Below are positions 7,895 through 16,003 of a stretch of DNA of 26,238 bases, one piece after another; position 1 is the first letter of the stretch; every line of letters begins with the position of its first letter. The notes below the pieces were generated by a model. The model saw nothing but the letters and a program-made list of their open reading frames with translations, did no database searches and was not told where the DNA came from. Where the stretch lies: positions 1 through 26,238 of the forward strand of contig JBDTOT010000061.1 of the NCBI GenBank assembly GCA_039933105.1, written 5' to 3'. This DNA is from FEN-1219 sp039933105 (GTDB taxonomy: Bacteria; Pseudomonadota; Gammaproteobacteria; Steroidobacterales; Rariloculaceae). Made by a program: the position numbers and the translations under genes.

Positions 7895-8653
7895 CTACGC
7901 AAGTTCGCCGTCCGAATTCACTCGTTCGGCCTTGAATTCCGCCAGAAGGTGGCTTTCCTCTGGGCTCAGCTCCCGCTCCGCAAGGAGCCTGGGCCGCTTC
8001 AGCCACGTGCGCCCCAGCGCCTGCTTAAGGCGCCAGCGGCGGATCGCCGCATGGTCGCCGTTGAGCAGCACGGCCGGGACCGCGATGCCGTCGACCACCT
8101 CCGGACGCGTGTACTGCGGGCAGTCGAGCAAACCCGCGGTATACGAATCCTGCACGTGCGAGTTCTCGTCGCCCAGCACGCCCGGCAGCAACCGAGCCAC
8201 CGTATCGATCACGACCGCGGCGGCCAGCTCGCCCCCGCTCAGCACGAAGTCGCCCAGTGCGATCTCCGTCGGCACCTCGGCCATCAGCCGCTCGTCGATG
8301 CCCTCATAGCGGCCCGACACCAGCAGCAAGCCCGGCGCCACCGCCAGCTCGCGCGCGAACGCCTGATCGAGCGGCCGACCCTGCGCCGTGAGTACCAGCT
8401 CGCGGGTGCCGGCCGGCAAGCGCGCACGCATGGCGCGGATGGCGTCGCGCATGGGCTCGTACTTCAGCACCATGCCGGGTCCGCCGCCGTACGGCCGGTC
8501 ATCCACGGTCCGATGGCGATCCGTCGCAAACTCGCGCGGCGAGATCTGCTCGAGCGAGATGAGCCCACGCTCTCTCGCCCGGCCGACCACACCGAAGCGC
8601 ACCACCGGTTCGACTAGTTCCGGCAGCAGCGACACCACGCCCACCCGGTACAT
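7895..8653 (-). CDS. trmD: tRNA (guanine37-N1)-methyltransferase
   Basis: 252-residue TrmD, the SPOUT-fold enzyme that methylates G37 next to the anticodon and prevents +1 frameshifting. Landmarks are DDRPYGGGPGMVLKYEPM, the knot segment VSGRYEGIDERL, IALGDFVLSGGELAA (residues forming the AdoMet pocket) and the C-terminal RRWRLKQALGRTWLKRP. Length is typical. Its start lies 3 bases from the rimM stop and 54 bases separate it from rplS, as usual in gammaproteobacteria. Confidence 0.98.
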   Translation of the reverse strand: MYRVGVVSLLPELVEPVVRFGVVGRARERGLISLEQISPREFATDRHRTVDDRPYGGGPGMVLKYEPMRDAIRAMRARLPAGTRELVLTAQGRPLDQAFARELAVAPGLLLVSGRYEGIDERLMAEVPTEIALGDFVLSGGELAAAVVIDTVARLLPGVLGDENSHVQDSYTAGLLDCPQYTRPEVVDGIAVPAVLLNGDHAAIRRWRLKQALGRTWLKRPRLLAERELSPEESHLLAEFKAERVNSDGELA

Positions 8654-8656
8654 GGC

Positions 8657-9169
8657 TCAGAAATCCAACGGCCAGTCGGCCACGATTCGTCCGGCCTCGA
8701 GGTCGACTTCGCGAATCACTCGCCCGTGCACGAACGGGATGACCCGTTGCGGTGTACCGGTCAACACCATGAGGTCGTGGCCTGCGGTCGGCATCAGGTG
8801 ATCGATCGTGCCGAGCACCTGACCTTCCAGGTTCCGTACCTCGAGCCCCTCGAGGTCCGTCCAGTAGTACTCGCCTGGGGCGCACTCGGGCAACTCACCG
8901 CGTTCGACGACGATGTCCGCGCCTATCAGCTCGCGGGCTTGTTCGCGATCGTCGAGGCCGCGTAGCTTTGCCACGACTCCCGCGCCTTGGGCATGCCCCG
9001 TTTCGACTTCAAAACGCCGTTCGCCCGCTCGCGACTTCACGATCCACGTCCCAAACGAGACGACGTTGTCGCGCGGGTTGGTATAGGAGTGAATCTTAAT
9101 CCAACCCTTGACGCCGAATAGGCCGCTAATGCGGCCGAGCGTCACTGGTTTGTGAGTCTTTGCGCTCAC
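8657..9169 (-). CDS. rimM: Ribosome maturation factor RimM
   Basis: 170-residue RimM, needed for maturation of the 30S head and binding ribosomal protein S19. The N-terminal barrel contains VTLGRISGLFGVKGWIKIHSYT and the C-terminal PRC barrel contains EYYWTDLEGLEVRNLEGQVLG and VIPFVHGRVIREVDLEAGRI. The start codon is GTG at 9169 (VSAKTHKP). No strong Shine-Dalgarno lies in the 26-base gap behind rpsP, so translation may depend on the upstream gene. Confidence 0.97.
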   Translation of the reverse strand: MSAKTHKPVTLGRISGLFGVKGWIKIHSYTNPRDNVVSFGTWIVKSRAGERRFEVETGHAQGAGVVAKLRGLDDREQARELIGADIVVERGELPECAPGEYYWTDLEGLEVRNLEGQVLGTIDHLMPTAGHDLMVLTGTPQRVIPFVHGRVIREVDLEAGRIVADWPLDF

Positions 9170-9195
9170 TGCGGATACGCAGCGCGCGCGGGCGA

Positions 9196-9453
9196 CTACG
9201 CCGCTGCGGCGCTGCCCTTGTGCTGTTTCAGGAGACCGGACACGCGCTCTGACGCCTGCGCGCCCTGCGCGACCCAGTGGTCGATACGGGGCATGTCGAT
9301 GCGGAGCCGTTCCTCACCACCGGTGGCGATCGGGTTGAAAAACCCCACGCGCTCGATGTACCGACCGTTACGCGGGCTGCGCGAATCGGTCACGACCACA
9401 TGATAGAAAGGCCGCCTGACCGTGCCGCCGCGTGCCAACCGAATGACCACCAT
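9196..9453 (-). CDS. rpsP: 30S ribosomal protein S16
   Basis: 85-residue S16, an assembly protein of the 30S body. It begins MVVIRLARGGTVRRPFYHVVV and continues with DSRSPRNGRYIERVGFFNP, both diagnostic. Length is normal, with an Ala-rich end. AAGGT lies about 12 bases upstream of the ATG. It is the first gene of the rpsP-rimM-trmD-rplS cluster and probably of the whole minus-strand run reaching hslR. A candidate -10 element lies about 60 bases upstream. Confidence 0.98.
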   Translation of the reverse strand: MVVIRLARGGTVRRPFYHVVVTDSRSPRNGRYIERVGFFNPIATGGEERLRIDMPRIDHWVAQGAQASERVSGLLKQHKGSAAAA

Positions 9454-9513
9454 ACGCTGTACCTTGCTCTGAAACGTTGGGGCGGCCCCGCGGGTCGCCT
9501 TTTGAGGCGCGGA

Positions 9514-9519
9514 ATTCTA
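9514..9519 (-). promoter_or_regulatory. Candidate -10 element for the rpsP operon
   Basis: On the minus strand the sequence reads TAGAAT in the 106-base gap between ffh and rpsP, where promoters for this operon usually lie. The region 17 bases upstream (TTACGC) is a poor -35 match, so this is weak evidence. Between this element and the rpsP start is a small hairpin, CGCCT and AGGCG around a 4-base loop, that would lie in the leader. Confidence 0.35.
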
Positions 9520-9559
9520 CTGTGTTCGGCGGCCGAGCGTAAGCCCCGTCCGCGCTCAA

Positions 9560-10933
9560 CTAACGGCGACCTCGGAATGGCGGTGGCCCGCCGCCGCCGC
9601 CGCCGCCCCGCATGGCACCGAGCAGTCGCTGCATCCCACCACGCTTCGACAGCTGTTTCATCGTCTTGGTGAGTTGCTCGTGCTGCTTCAGGAGGCGGCT
9701 GACCTCCTGAACGGGCAGCCCCGCCCCGGCCGCGATCCGTCGCTTGCGCGACCCGTCGATGAGGCCGGGTTGCCGCCGTTCGGCGGGCGTCATCGAGTCG
9801 ATGATGCCGATCTGCCGCCGGAACTGCTTCGGATCGATCTTGGCCGAGGCAGCCGCCAGCTGCTCTGGCTTCACGCCGGGCAGTTTGTCGAGCAGCTGGC
9901 CGATGCCGCCCATGTTCACGAGCTGGCGCAGTTGCTCGCGGTAATCCTCGAGGCTGAGCCGTTTGCCCTCTTTGAGCTTGCCGGCGACCCGCTCCATCTC
10001 TTCGCGGTTGACGCTCTGCTGGACCTGCTCGACCAGCCCCACCACGTCGCCCATTCCCAAGATGCGCGACGCGAACCGCTCGGGCACGAAAGCCTCGAGC
10101 GCCTCGACCTTTTCACCGGTGCCGACGAGTTTGATGGGCAGGCCCGTGACCTCGCGAACCGACAGAGCCACGCCGCCGCGCGCGTCGCCATCGGTTTTGG
10201 TCAGGATCACGCCCGTCAGTGGCAGCGCCTCGTGGAACGCGCGCGCCGAGTTGACGGCATCCTGGCCCGCCATCGAGTCGACGACGAACAGCGTCTCCGA
10301 TGGCTCGACGAGCCGGTGCAGCTCGCGCGCCTCGGCCATCATCTCGGTGTCGACATGCAGCCGGCCCGCGGTGTCCAAGATCAGCCAGCGCTGACCGCCC
10401 CGCTGCGCAGCGGCCAAGGCGTCGGTCGCGATCGTCGCGGGATCGTTACTGGTGCTGTGAAAGAACCCGACGCCGAGATCGGCTGCCAGCCGAGCGAGCT
10501 GCTCGCGCGCGGCCGGCCGGTATACGTCCGTACTCACGAGCAAGACCGCGCCGCCGCGTTCAGTCAGATGCCGCGCCAACTTGCCCGCGGTCGTTGTCTT
10601 GCCCGCGCCCTGCAGGCCCACGAGCATGATCACGCCGGGCTGGCCTCGCGGCGCGAGCGGACTCGCCTCGCCGCCGAGAACGGTCACGAGCTCGTCGTGC
10701 ACGATCTTGACGAACGCCTGCCCCGGATTGAGGCTGCGCACGACCTCCTCGCCGAGGGCGCGATCGCGCACGCGGTCGACGAAAGCCTTCGCGACCGGTA
10801 GAGCTACGTCCGCCTCGAGCAACGCCATACGGATCGTCCGCATGGTGTCGCGAACGTTGTCCTCGGTGATCCGGCCTCGGCCGGTCACGCGTTGAATCGC
10901 CTCGGTTAGACGCGCTGTCAGCTGATCGAACAT
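9560..10933 (-). CDS. ffh: Signal recognition particle protein Ffh
   Basis: 457-residue SRP54-type GTPase that, with 4.5S RNA, delivers nascent membrane proteins to FtsY. The N domain (1-85) is followed by the G domain with the P-loop GLQGAGKTTT at 107-116, DTAGRLH and the guanine-specificity motif TKTDGD. The C-terminal M domain carries SMTPAERRQP, GSRKRRIAAGAGLPVQEV and MKQLSKRGGMQRLLG. The tail has a run of seven glycines before PPPFRGRR, encoded by a CCG/CGG repeat. Otherwise length and domains are normal. It diverges from the CorB-like gene across 171 bases. Confidence 0.98.
   Translation of the reverse strand: MFDQLTARLTEAIQRVTGRGRITEDNVRDTMRTIRMALLEADVALPVAKAFVDRVRDRALGEEVVRSLNPGQAFVKIVHDELVTVLGGEASPLAPRGQPGVIMLVGLQGAGKTTTAGKLARHLTERGGAVLLVSTDVYRPAAREQLARLAADLGVGFFHSTSNDPATIATDALAAAQRGGQRWLILDTAGRLHVDTEMMAEARELHRLVEPSETLFVVDSMAGQDAVNSARAFHEALPLTGVILTKTDGDARGGVALSVREVTGLPIKLVGTGEKVEALEAFVPERFASRILGMGDVVGLVEQVQQSVNREEMERVAGKLKEGKRLSLEDYREQLRQLVNMGGIGQLLDKLPGVKPEQLAAASAKIDPKQFRRQIGIIDSMTPAERRQPGLIDGSRKRRIAAGAGLPVQEVSRLLKQHEQLTKTMKQLSKRGGMQRLLGAMRGGGGGGGPPPFRGRR
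9588..9607. repeat. CCG trinucleotide microsatellite inside ffh
   Basis: Six and two-thirds perfect copies of CCG on the plus strand, encoding most of the seven-glycine run in the Ffh tail. A change of whole units would alter only the glycine count. Confidence 0.85.
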
Positions 10934-11036
10934 CGGAACGCCCGCAAGAAGGTCGGCGCCAGCCTAGCACGCTGACGGGGTTTCCCCGCGCCACGGTCCC
11001 GAGCACCCAGGCGCCAGGCCGTGGCCACGCAGTTTC

Positions 11037-11065
11037 TTGACACCACCCGGACCCTTCGATCCAAT
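11037..11065 (+). promoter_or_regulatory. Candidate sigma70-type promoter for the CorB-like gene
   Basis: A perfect TTGACA (-35) at 11037-11042 is followed after 17 bases by TCCAAT (-10, four of six matches) at 11060-11065, about 40 bases upstream of the start codon at 11105. The -35 and spacing are good and the -10 is mediocre. No comparable pair was found for ffh on the opposite strand of this gap. Confidence 0.45.
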
Positions 11066-11104
11066 TCGGGTGGGCACTGAACGGTCTCGGGAGGTCCGTA
11101 GTCC

Positions 11105-12388
11105 TTGAACGAACCTTCGATAGGCTGGTTAGTGGGTCTGATCTTCGTGCTCATCGTGCTGTCGGCGTTCTTTTCCGGCACCGAGACCGCGCTCATGAGC
11201 TTGAACCGTTACCGGCTGCGCCATCAGGCGCGCGCCGGTAATCGCAGCGCTCGTCTAACCGAGTGGCTGTTGCAGCGGCCGGATCGCCTGATCGGTCTGA
11301 TCCTGCTCGGCAACACGGCCGTGAACAATGCGGCGGCTGCGCTCGTCACGATCCTCGCGTTGCGGTACGGAGGCGAACGCGCCGCTCTGGTAGGCACGGT
11401 TATTCTCACGCTCATCGTGCTGATCTTCGCCGAAGTGGCACCCAAGACCATCGGCGCGCTGAATCCGGCGCGCATTGCCCTTCCCGCGGCGCTCATTTAC
11501 TACCCGCTGCTCAAGGTCACCTGGCCAGTCGTCTGGGTGTTGAATCTGTTCGCGAACGGTTTGCTGCGTCTGGTTGGAGTGCGCGCGGATCAGATCGCGT
11601 CCCACTCGCTCAGCGCGGAGGAACTCCGCACCGTCGTGGCCGAAGCGAGCGTCATGGTGCCGCGGCGGCACCGCGAGATGTTACTCAGCATCCTCGATCT
11701 CGATGCCGTCACGGTCGACGACATCATGGTGCCGCGGCAGGAGATCGTGGGCCTCGATCTCGATCGCACCTGGGAGGAGAACCTCGCCGTGATCCAAACC
11801 AGCCTCCACGATCGGCTGCCCGTATATCGCGGCGACGTCGACAATATCGTCGGCGTGGCGCGCATTCGCGAGATGCTGGGCGACCTCGTTCGCGGCGAGC
11901 TCACTCAGGCGCTGCTACTCGAGCGAATTCGTGAGCCGTACTTCACGCCCGAAGGCACACCGTTGAACAAACAGCTGCTGAACTTCCAGCAGCACCGCCG
12001 ACGCTCGGCATTCGTGGTCGATGAGTACGGCGACGTACAAGGCTTGATCACGACGCAAGACATCGTCAATGAGCTCGTCGGCGAGCTCGATACCGATGCA
12101 ACGCCGGTCGGCCTCGGCGTTACGAAGGAGAGCGACCGCAGCTATGTTGTCGACGCGAGCGCGAACATCCGCCAGCTGAATCGGGTCATGAACTGGAATC
12201 TGCCGACCGATGGGCCAAAAACTCTGAACGGTCTGATCGTCGAACAGCTCGGGACGATCCCCGAGTCTGGCACCGGCGTCACGGTCGCGAACTATCCGAT
12301 CGAAATCCTCGACTCCGGCGAGCACGGAATCAAACGCGTGCGCGTCTACGCGCCGGGCTCCACGCCGCCGCCGAAGGTCGCCGCCTAG
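11105..12388 (+). CDS. CNNM/CorB-type transporter (HlyC/CorC family)
   Basis: 427-residue inner-membrane protein of the CNNM/CorB family linked to Mg2+ or other divalent cation efflux. The N-terminal DUF21 membrane domain (about 1-190) shows FFSGTETALMSLNRYRLRH, LLGNTAVNNAAAAL and FAEVAPKTIGALNP. Paired CBS domains (about 205-330) show DDIMVPRQEIVGLDL and FVVDEYGDVQGLITTQDIV. A CorC_HlyC accessory domain ends the protein. The start is TTG at 11105, backed by CGGGAGGT at 11088-11095 and by similarity of the N-terminus to family members; an in-frame GTG nine codons on is the alternative. Its stop shares the bases CTAG with the convergent radA. Confidence 0.93.
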   Translation: MNEPSIGWLVGLIFVLIVLSAFFSGTETALMSLNRYRLRHQARAGNRSARLTEWLLQRPDRLIGLILLGNTAVNNAAAALVTILALRYGGERAALVGTVILTLIVLIFAEVAPKTIGALNPARIALPAALIYYPLLKVTWPVVWVLNLFANGLLRLVGVRADQIASHSLSAEELRTVVAEASVMVPRRHREMLLSILDLDAVTVDDIMVPRQEIVGLDLDRTWEENLAVIQTSLHDRLPVYRGDVDNIVGVARIREMLGDLVRGELTQALLLERIREPYFTPEGTPLNKQLLNFQQHRRRSAFVVDEYGDVQGLITTQDIVNELVGELDTDATPVGLGVTKESDRSYVVDASANIRQLNRVMNWNLPTDGPKTLNGLIVEQLGTIPESGTGVTVANYPIEILDSGEHGIKRVRVYAPGSTPPPKVAA

Positions 12389-13737
12389 CCCGCGTGCACC
12401 AGCGCCAAGGCCTCTGAGAGCCGATCGACTGGCAGCACGTCGATTCCGAGCGGCCGACGCGGCGCATTGGCGCGTGGCACGAGCGCGCGCTTGAACCCAT
12501 GCTTCTGCGCCTCGGCCAGCCGCTCTTCCCCGAACGGCACTGGTCGAATCTCGCCCGTGAGCCCGAGCTCGCCGAATACCACGAGATCTTGCGGCACCGG
12601 CTTCTCCGTGAGACTCGAGACCACGGCGAGCGCGACGGCAAGATCCGCGGCCGTCTCGCCCACGCGCAACCCGCCCACGATGTTCGCGAACACGTCGCTG
12701 TCACCGGACGCGAATCCGCAATGTCTGTGCAACACGGCGAGCAGCAGCCCGAGGCGCTGCGTGTCGAACCCTTGTGCGAGCCGCCGCGGCGACTGCGCCT
12801 GCGTGCGATCGACGAGCGCCTGCACCTCCACGAGCACGGGCCTCGTACCCTCGCGAGTCACGAGCGTGACGCTGCCCGGCACCGCGGCGGAGTGTCGCGC
12901 GAGGAAGATCGACGACGGGTTCTTGACCTCGCGAAAGCCCTCCTCGCCCATGACGAAGAAGCCCATTTCGTTCGCTGCGCCGAAGCGATTCTTGACGGCG
13001 CGCACGATTCGAAAACGGCTGCCGAGATCGCTCTCGAAATACAACACGGTATCGACCATGTGCTCGAGCACACGTGGCCCCGCCAAAGTGCCTTCCTTCG
13101 TGACGTGACCGACGAGCAGCGTAGCGACGTTGTTCGTCTTCGCGTAGCGCACGAGTTGCGCCGCGCACTCGCGCACCTGACTCACGGAGCCCGGCGCGGA
13201 CTGCAACTCTGCGCTGAACAACGTTTGGATCGAATCGATCGCGAGGACGCCGAGCTTCTTGCCACCGACGCGTCCCAAGATCGTCTCGACACACGTCTCG
13301 GCGAGCAGTTCGAGGGGCACCTGACCCACACCTAAGCGTTGCGCGCGGAGCCCGATCTGATCGAGCGACTCCTCGCCCGTCACGTAGCAACACGCGACGC
13401 GCGGCGCGAGATCCGCAAGTGCGCGCAGGAGCAACGTCGACTTGCCGATTCCGGGATCGCCACCGAGCAGCACAACGCCGCCCGGCACGAGCCCGCCGCC
13501 GAGCACGCGATCGAACTCGCCGAGCCCCGTGCCGAGGCGCTCGACGCGAGCGACGTCGACGCGGTCGAGCCGCGTGAGCTCGACATTGCCCGTGTATTGA
13601 GCGCGCTCCGCCCGCCTCGTCGGCGCCGCAGCCTCGTTCAACGTGTTCCAGGCACCGCAGTCCGGGCACTGGCCCTGCCACTTCGGTTGCTGGCTGCCGC
13701 AGCTGTCGCAGACATAGATCGTTTTGGCCTTGGGCAT
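12385..13737 (-). CDS. radA: DNA repair protein RadA
   Basis: 450-residue RadA (Sms), a RecA-related, DnaB-like helicase that promotes branch migration and processing of recombination intermediates. The N-terminal zinc finger has C10, C13, C24 and C27 (CDSCG and CPDCG). The Walker A motif GGDPGIGKS is at 92-100, followed by the RadA-specific KNRFG motif (AVKNRFGAANEMG) and a C-terminal Lon-like domain with GGLRVGETAADLA. I use the ATG at 13737. The open frame runs 31 codons further upstream, but the family begins MPKAKTIYVC as here. It diverges from the kinase gene and converges on the CorB-like gene, sharing CTAG. Confidence 0.97.
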   Translation of the reverse strand: MPKAKTIYVCDSCGSQQPKWQGQCPDCGAWNTLNEAAAPTRRAERAQYTGNVELTRLDRVDVARVERLGTGLGEFDRVLGGGLVPGGVVLLGGDPGIGKSTLLLRALADLAPRVACCYVTGEESLDQIGLRAQRLGVGQVPLELLAETCVETILGRVGGKKLGVLAIDSIQTLFSAELQSAPGSVSQVRECAAQLVRYAKTNNVATLLVGHVTKEGTLAGPRVLEHMVDTVLYFESDLGSRFRIVRAVKNRFGAANEMGFFVMGEEGFREVKNPSSIFLARHSAAVPGSVTLVTREGTRPVLVEVQALVDRTQAQSPRRLAQGFDTQRLGLLLAVLHRHCGFASGDSDVFANIVGGLRVGETAADLAVALAVVSSLTEKPVPQDLVVFGELGLTGEIRPVPFGEERLAEAQKHGFKRALVPRANAPRRPLGIDVLPVDRLSEALALVHAG

Positions 13738-13853
13738 ACCGCGAGAATAGCCGAATTGCAGCGCGTCCGATTCGTGACGGTCGACTGCGAAGCAGGCCTC
13801 AAAGCACCGCGCAAACCGGGCGTGCATCACAGGGGGGCGGTGCGACGCGATGT

Positions 13854-13859
13854 CATAAT
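13854..13859 (+). promoter_or_regulatory. Weak candidate -10 for the kinase-phosphatase-FHA operon
   Basis: CATAAT (five of six matches to TATAAT) lies 25 bases upstream of the kinase ATG, in the 147-base divergent region between radA and the kinase. The sequence 17 bases upstream is a G run with no -35 resemblance, so an activator or alternative sigma factor would be needed if this is real. Confidence 0.25.
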
Positions 13860-13884
13860 CCCGCGCGCCGAGGACACGCTCACC

Positions 13885-15969
13885 ATGGACGGTTTCCGCA
13901 GTCTCAGCCGCAGTCTGATCGAAGCCGCAGCTCTAAGCCTGTTGGCTACGGCCCTGCTGTATTTGCCGCCGGCGCAGATCGCGCCGCGACTCGACGGCTG
14001 GTTGTTCGATACGTGGTCGCGACTCGACCCACCGGCGGCGCCAACCGACGTCGTGCTCGTGGACGTGCGAACGCCGGAGTCGCTGACAACGCTCGCGAAG
14101 CTCGCCAAGCGCCACTCGGCCCGGCTGTTGATCACTACCGAGTCACGCCGACCCGCGACTCGGCCCGCCACCGACTTATGGATCGGCCCCACCGAGGTGC
14201 CGCTCGGCGCGACGAGATCGCGCCCGACGAGTTGGCCCCGTGGCGGGCATCTGTGGTTCACGCCCGATCTCGACGGCGTCATTCGTGCCGATCAGCCCCT
14301 GCTGGGCGATAGCGGCCCGGTTCCCTCGCTGCCCCGGTACGCTGCACGCGTCCTCGCGGCCGATGACCCCGCCGCAACGCTGACCGAGCCCTCTCCGAAT
14401 CAACGGCTGCGCTTCAGCGCCGCGCGCTCGTTCCTCGCGATCGAAGAGCGGCAGATCATCGAGCAACCCGAGCTGCTCGAGAACAACGTCGTCATCGCCG
14501 GCAGCGCCGACGCGACGCAAGCGACGCCGGTCGGTCTACTGAGTTCACCCGAGCTCGTGGCCCAAGTGCTTGCCAATTACCGCGAACAGCGATGGATTGC
14601 GTCTGGATCTCTTACCACGCTCTTCGGTTGGTGCCTCGCATTGCTGTTGCTGGCGCCGCTCGCCCTTCAGCTGTGGAAGACACGAACGGCGACTGCGACT
14701 TGGTTCGGCGCCTCCCTAGTAGGACTGCTCGGCGTGTCCGCGATCGGTTTCGTCAGCTTCGATCTGTGGCTACCGATCGCCGGTCCCGCTGCCTGGGTGC
14801 TGTTTTCGGGCGCACTGCTCACGATGCGGCAGCTGCGGGCGCGCGTCATCGCGCCAGTGACGGAACAGGACACGGCGAATCTCGTGGATGCACGCCGCTG
14901 TGCCGCCGCGGGTCAGCTGCTCGAAGCATGGGATATCTACCGGCGACTCGCTCCGAATGGGGCTTTGCTGCCGGAGCTCTACGACTTGGCGATGGCGCTC
15001 GCCACCCAAGACCATCAGCACGAGGCCGCCGAGCTCTATTACCGCATCGCCCAGGTCGACGGCCGCTACCGCGACGTCGCCCACCGCCTGGTGCGCTCGA
15101 GCCACCCGCCACCGAACGATGCCGATCGCGGGTTCACGGCGCCGGAGGCTCTCGGCCGCTATCAACTGCTCGAACCGATCGGCCACGGGGCCACCGGCTA
15201 CGTTTACTTGGCTCGAGACCCTGTCATCAACCGAATCGTGGCGCTCAAGGTCGTCGACCTCTCCTTCGATTACGACGGCGTCGAGCTAGAGAGCCTGAGC
15301 GAGAGCTTCCTACGCGAAGCCTCGATCGCGGGCGGGCTGAATCACCCGAACATCGTGACCATCTTCGACGTCGGTCAGGCCGATGGTCTGGCCTACATCG
15401 CGATGGAATATTTGCGGGGGCAACACCTCAGCGACTTCGCGACACCCGACCGGTTGTTACCGGTCGACAAAGTGCTCGATTTGCTGGAGCGGGCTGCCAC
15501 TGCACTCGACTACGCACACGGGCACAACGTGGTGCACAGGGATATAAAGCCCGCCAATATTATGTATGATTCGGTGTCGGACTGCCTCAAAATCACCGAC
15601 TTCGGGATTGCGAAGCTGATCGACGCGAATCGGACGCGGACAGGCATCGTGTTGGGCACACCGGCCTTCATGTCGCCCGAGCAGCTCGAAGGGAAAAACG
15701 TGAACGGGCACACTGACTTATTCGCGCTAGGTGTTAGCCTTTATCAATTACTCACCGGCCACTTACCCTTCCGCGGAGCGTCGATGACCAAGCTCATGTT
15801 CGTGATCGCCAACGAGCCTCACCAGGCCGTGACTGCGGTCCGCGCGGATTTACCGAAATGGCTCGATGGCGTCATCGATCGCGCGCTTGCGAAAGACCCC
15901 GCCGACCGCTTTCAGACCGGAGCCGAGATGGCTGCCGCAGTACGGCAGGGTCTCGCGAGAGCGGCCTAG
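13885..15969 (+). CDS. Membrane Ser/Thr protein kinase with CHASE2-like sensor domain
   Basis: 694 residues from the ATG at 13885, with GAGGA upstream. One helix (about 10-28) leads into a periplasmic CHASE2-like domain (about 30-240) with DLDGVIRADQPLL and a closing block NNVVIAGSADATQATPVGLLS. Three helices follow (about 243-263, 272-291, 294-313). A TPR-like cytoplasmic linker (about 333-405, AAAGQLLEAWDIYRRLAP) precedes a PknB-type kinase domain (426-690). Kinase landmarks are intact: Gly loop GHGATGYV 433-440, Lys455, Glu478, HRD 551-553, Asn558, DFG 572-574 and SPE 597-599, so it should be active. It heads an operon with a PP2C phosphatase and an FHA protein. The frame is open far upstream across radA antisense, but that part is not coding. 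Signal and substrates are unknown. Confidence 0.92.
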   Translation: MDGFRSLSRSLIEAAALSLLATALLYLPPAQIAPRLDGWLFDTWSRLDPPAAPTDVVLVDVRTPESLTTLAKLAKRHSARLLITTESRRPATRPATDLWIGPTEVPLGATRSRPTSWPRGGHLWFTPDLDGVIRADQPLLGDSGPVPSLPRYAARVLAADDPAATLTEPSPNQRLRFSAARSFLAIEERQIIEQPELLENNVVIAGSADATQATPVGLLSSPELVAQVLANYREQRWIASGSLTTLFGWCLALLLLAPLALQLWKTRTATATWFGASLVGLLGVSAIGFVSFDLWLPIAGPAAWVLFSGALLTMRQLRARVIAPVTEQDTANLVDARRCAAAGQLLEAWDIYRRLAPNGALLPELYDLAMALATQDHQHEAAELYYRIAQVDGRYRDVAHRLVRSSHPPPNDADRGFTAPEALGRYQLLEPIGHGATGYVYLARDPVINRIVALKVVDLSFDYDGVELESLSESFLREASIAGGLNHPNIVTIFDVGQADGLAYIAMEYLRGQHLSDFATPDRLLPVDKVLDLLERAATALDYAHGHNVVHRDIKPANIMYDSVSDCLKITDFGIAKLIDANRTRTGIVLGTPAFMSPEQLEGKNVNGHTDLFALGVSLYQLLTGHLPFRGASMTKLMFVIANEPHQAVTAVRADLPKWLDGVIDRALAKDPADRFQTGAEMAAAVRQGLARAA

Positions 15970-16003
15970 GTCGGTCCGATCAAGGCACGAGACGATTCCG
16001 CGC

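Noticed and set aside
9674..10801. 375-codon open frame antisense to ffh
   Set aside because: High-GC shadow of a strongly conserved gene; low-complexity composition and no recognisable domain.
12701..13681. 326-codon frame overlapping radA on the same strand
   Set aside because: RadA motifs are continuous in the other frame; this one is arginine-rich shadow.
13339..13884. Open frame extending the kinase 182 codons upstream, antisense to radA
   Set aside because: It is Arg/Ala/Leu-rich shadow translation over a conserved gene. The kinase proper begins at ATG 13885 with GAGGA upstream and a sensible first helix.
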